A stretch of DNA of 5,617 nt from the NCBI GenBank assembly GCA_028713875.1, contig JAQTNM010000107.1, forward strand, positions 1-5,617, given 5' to 3'. Source of the DNA: Candidatus Omnitrophota bacterium (GTDB lineage Bacteria; Omnitrophota; Gorgyraeia; Gygaellales; Profunditerraquicolaceae). The notes beneath the pieces were generated by a model, which was given only the letters and a program-made list of their open reading frames with translations, had not been told where the DNA came from and made no database searches. Positions 5,519 through 5,617 of the stretch are shown here, one piece after another (the stretch's first letter is position 1; every line of letters begins with the position of its first letter). The position numbers and the translations under genes are program-made.

Positions 5519-5522
5519 ATGA
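5424..5522 (+). CDS. Possible tiny cationic ORF coupled to the downstream gene
   Basis: From ATG 5424 the frame gives 32 residues, rich in Lys and Gly (start MLNKGKGGEK, end KRRKTK). It closes at TGA 5520-5522, which overlaps the ATG of the next gene (ATGA). ATG 5424 has no clear ribosome site. The excellent AAAGGAGGTGA inside the frame is placed 7 nt before an ATA codon (5454), which would give a 22-residue version with a rare start. Either form could be a leader peptide coupling translation to the gene at 5519. It may instead be a decayed gene start or chance. Confidence 0.3.
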   Translation: MLNKGKGGEKIKGDLGKIKVCKVTMHKRRKTK

Positions 5523-5617
5523 GGGAGCTTGTAACAGTAATGGCATTAAGCGGATTTATCATGTTGGGCCTGGGCGTGCGTTCGTCGTTTGCAAGTGAAA
5601 TAGACCTTTTGCTTGAT
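5519..5617 (+). CDS. Secreted or outer-membrane protein, N-terminal 33 residues only (possibly porin-like)
   Basis: ATG 5519 has AGGAGG at 5505-5510, 8 nt upstream. Residues 1-25 look like a Sec signal peptide: MRE, a hydrophobic stretch with Leu, Met and Gly, and a cleavage site after SFA25. The mature start SEIDLLLD resembles the short helical N-terminus (x-E-I/V-D-x-L-L) seen before the barrel in many putative porins, including phosphate-selective OprO/OprP-like proteins. This is from memory and rests on eight residues. The gene continues beyond the window. If a porin, its position after a Pho-box operon would fit phosphate uptake. Export is likely; porin identity is tentative. Confidence 0.6.
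   Translation, partial: MRELVTVMALSGFIMLGLGVRSSFASEIDLLLD

Overview
The window is a compact, entirely plus-strand bacterial segment of moderate GC content. Clear Shine-Dalgarno sites, heavy use of AGG and ATA codons, and a secreted nitroreductase-like protein beside a DNA-repair-type radical SAM protein suggest an uncultured anaerobic, probably Gram-negative lineage. Candidatus Omnitrophota or a relative is my best guess, with low confidence because no phylogenetic marker is present.

Layout. 1-468 is the C-terminal part of a radical SAM protein of the putative DNA modification/repair family, ending in a helix-hairpin-helix. 488-1138 encodes an exported nitroreductase/SagB-like flavoprotein. 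1220-3689 is a classical PhoB-PhoR type two-component pair with an 11-nt gene overlap. 3801-4502 is a second OmpR/PhoB-class response regulator that appears to start at ATT. It is followed by two hairpins, the second resembling a terminator. 4632-4739 (35 aa), 4754-5209 (stand-alone receiver) and 5211-5411 (66-aa Cys-rich protein) form a tight cluster. After a 107-nt gap with a possible tiny ORF, a secreted or outer-membrane protein starts at 5519 and runs off the window.

How it works together. The strongest non-coding signal is a duplicated promoter. Four half-sites at an exact 11-bp period (TTCACA, TTCACA, TTAAKG, GTWACY) occur at 3706-3744 and again at 4551-4589. In both copies a -10-like hexamer begins exactly 15 bp after the start of the fourth half-site. 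This geometry matches PhoP/PhoB-type activator boxes. The inferred model is that the PhoB-PhoR pair senses a starvation or envelope signal (probably phosphate) and switches on two separate transcription units. One encodes a second DNA-binding regulator. The other encodes a small protein, a receiver-only protein, a Cys-rich protein and possibly a porin-like protein. One kinase gene with three receiver proteins suggests a branched or feed-forward phosphate-response circuit.
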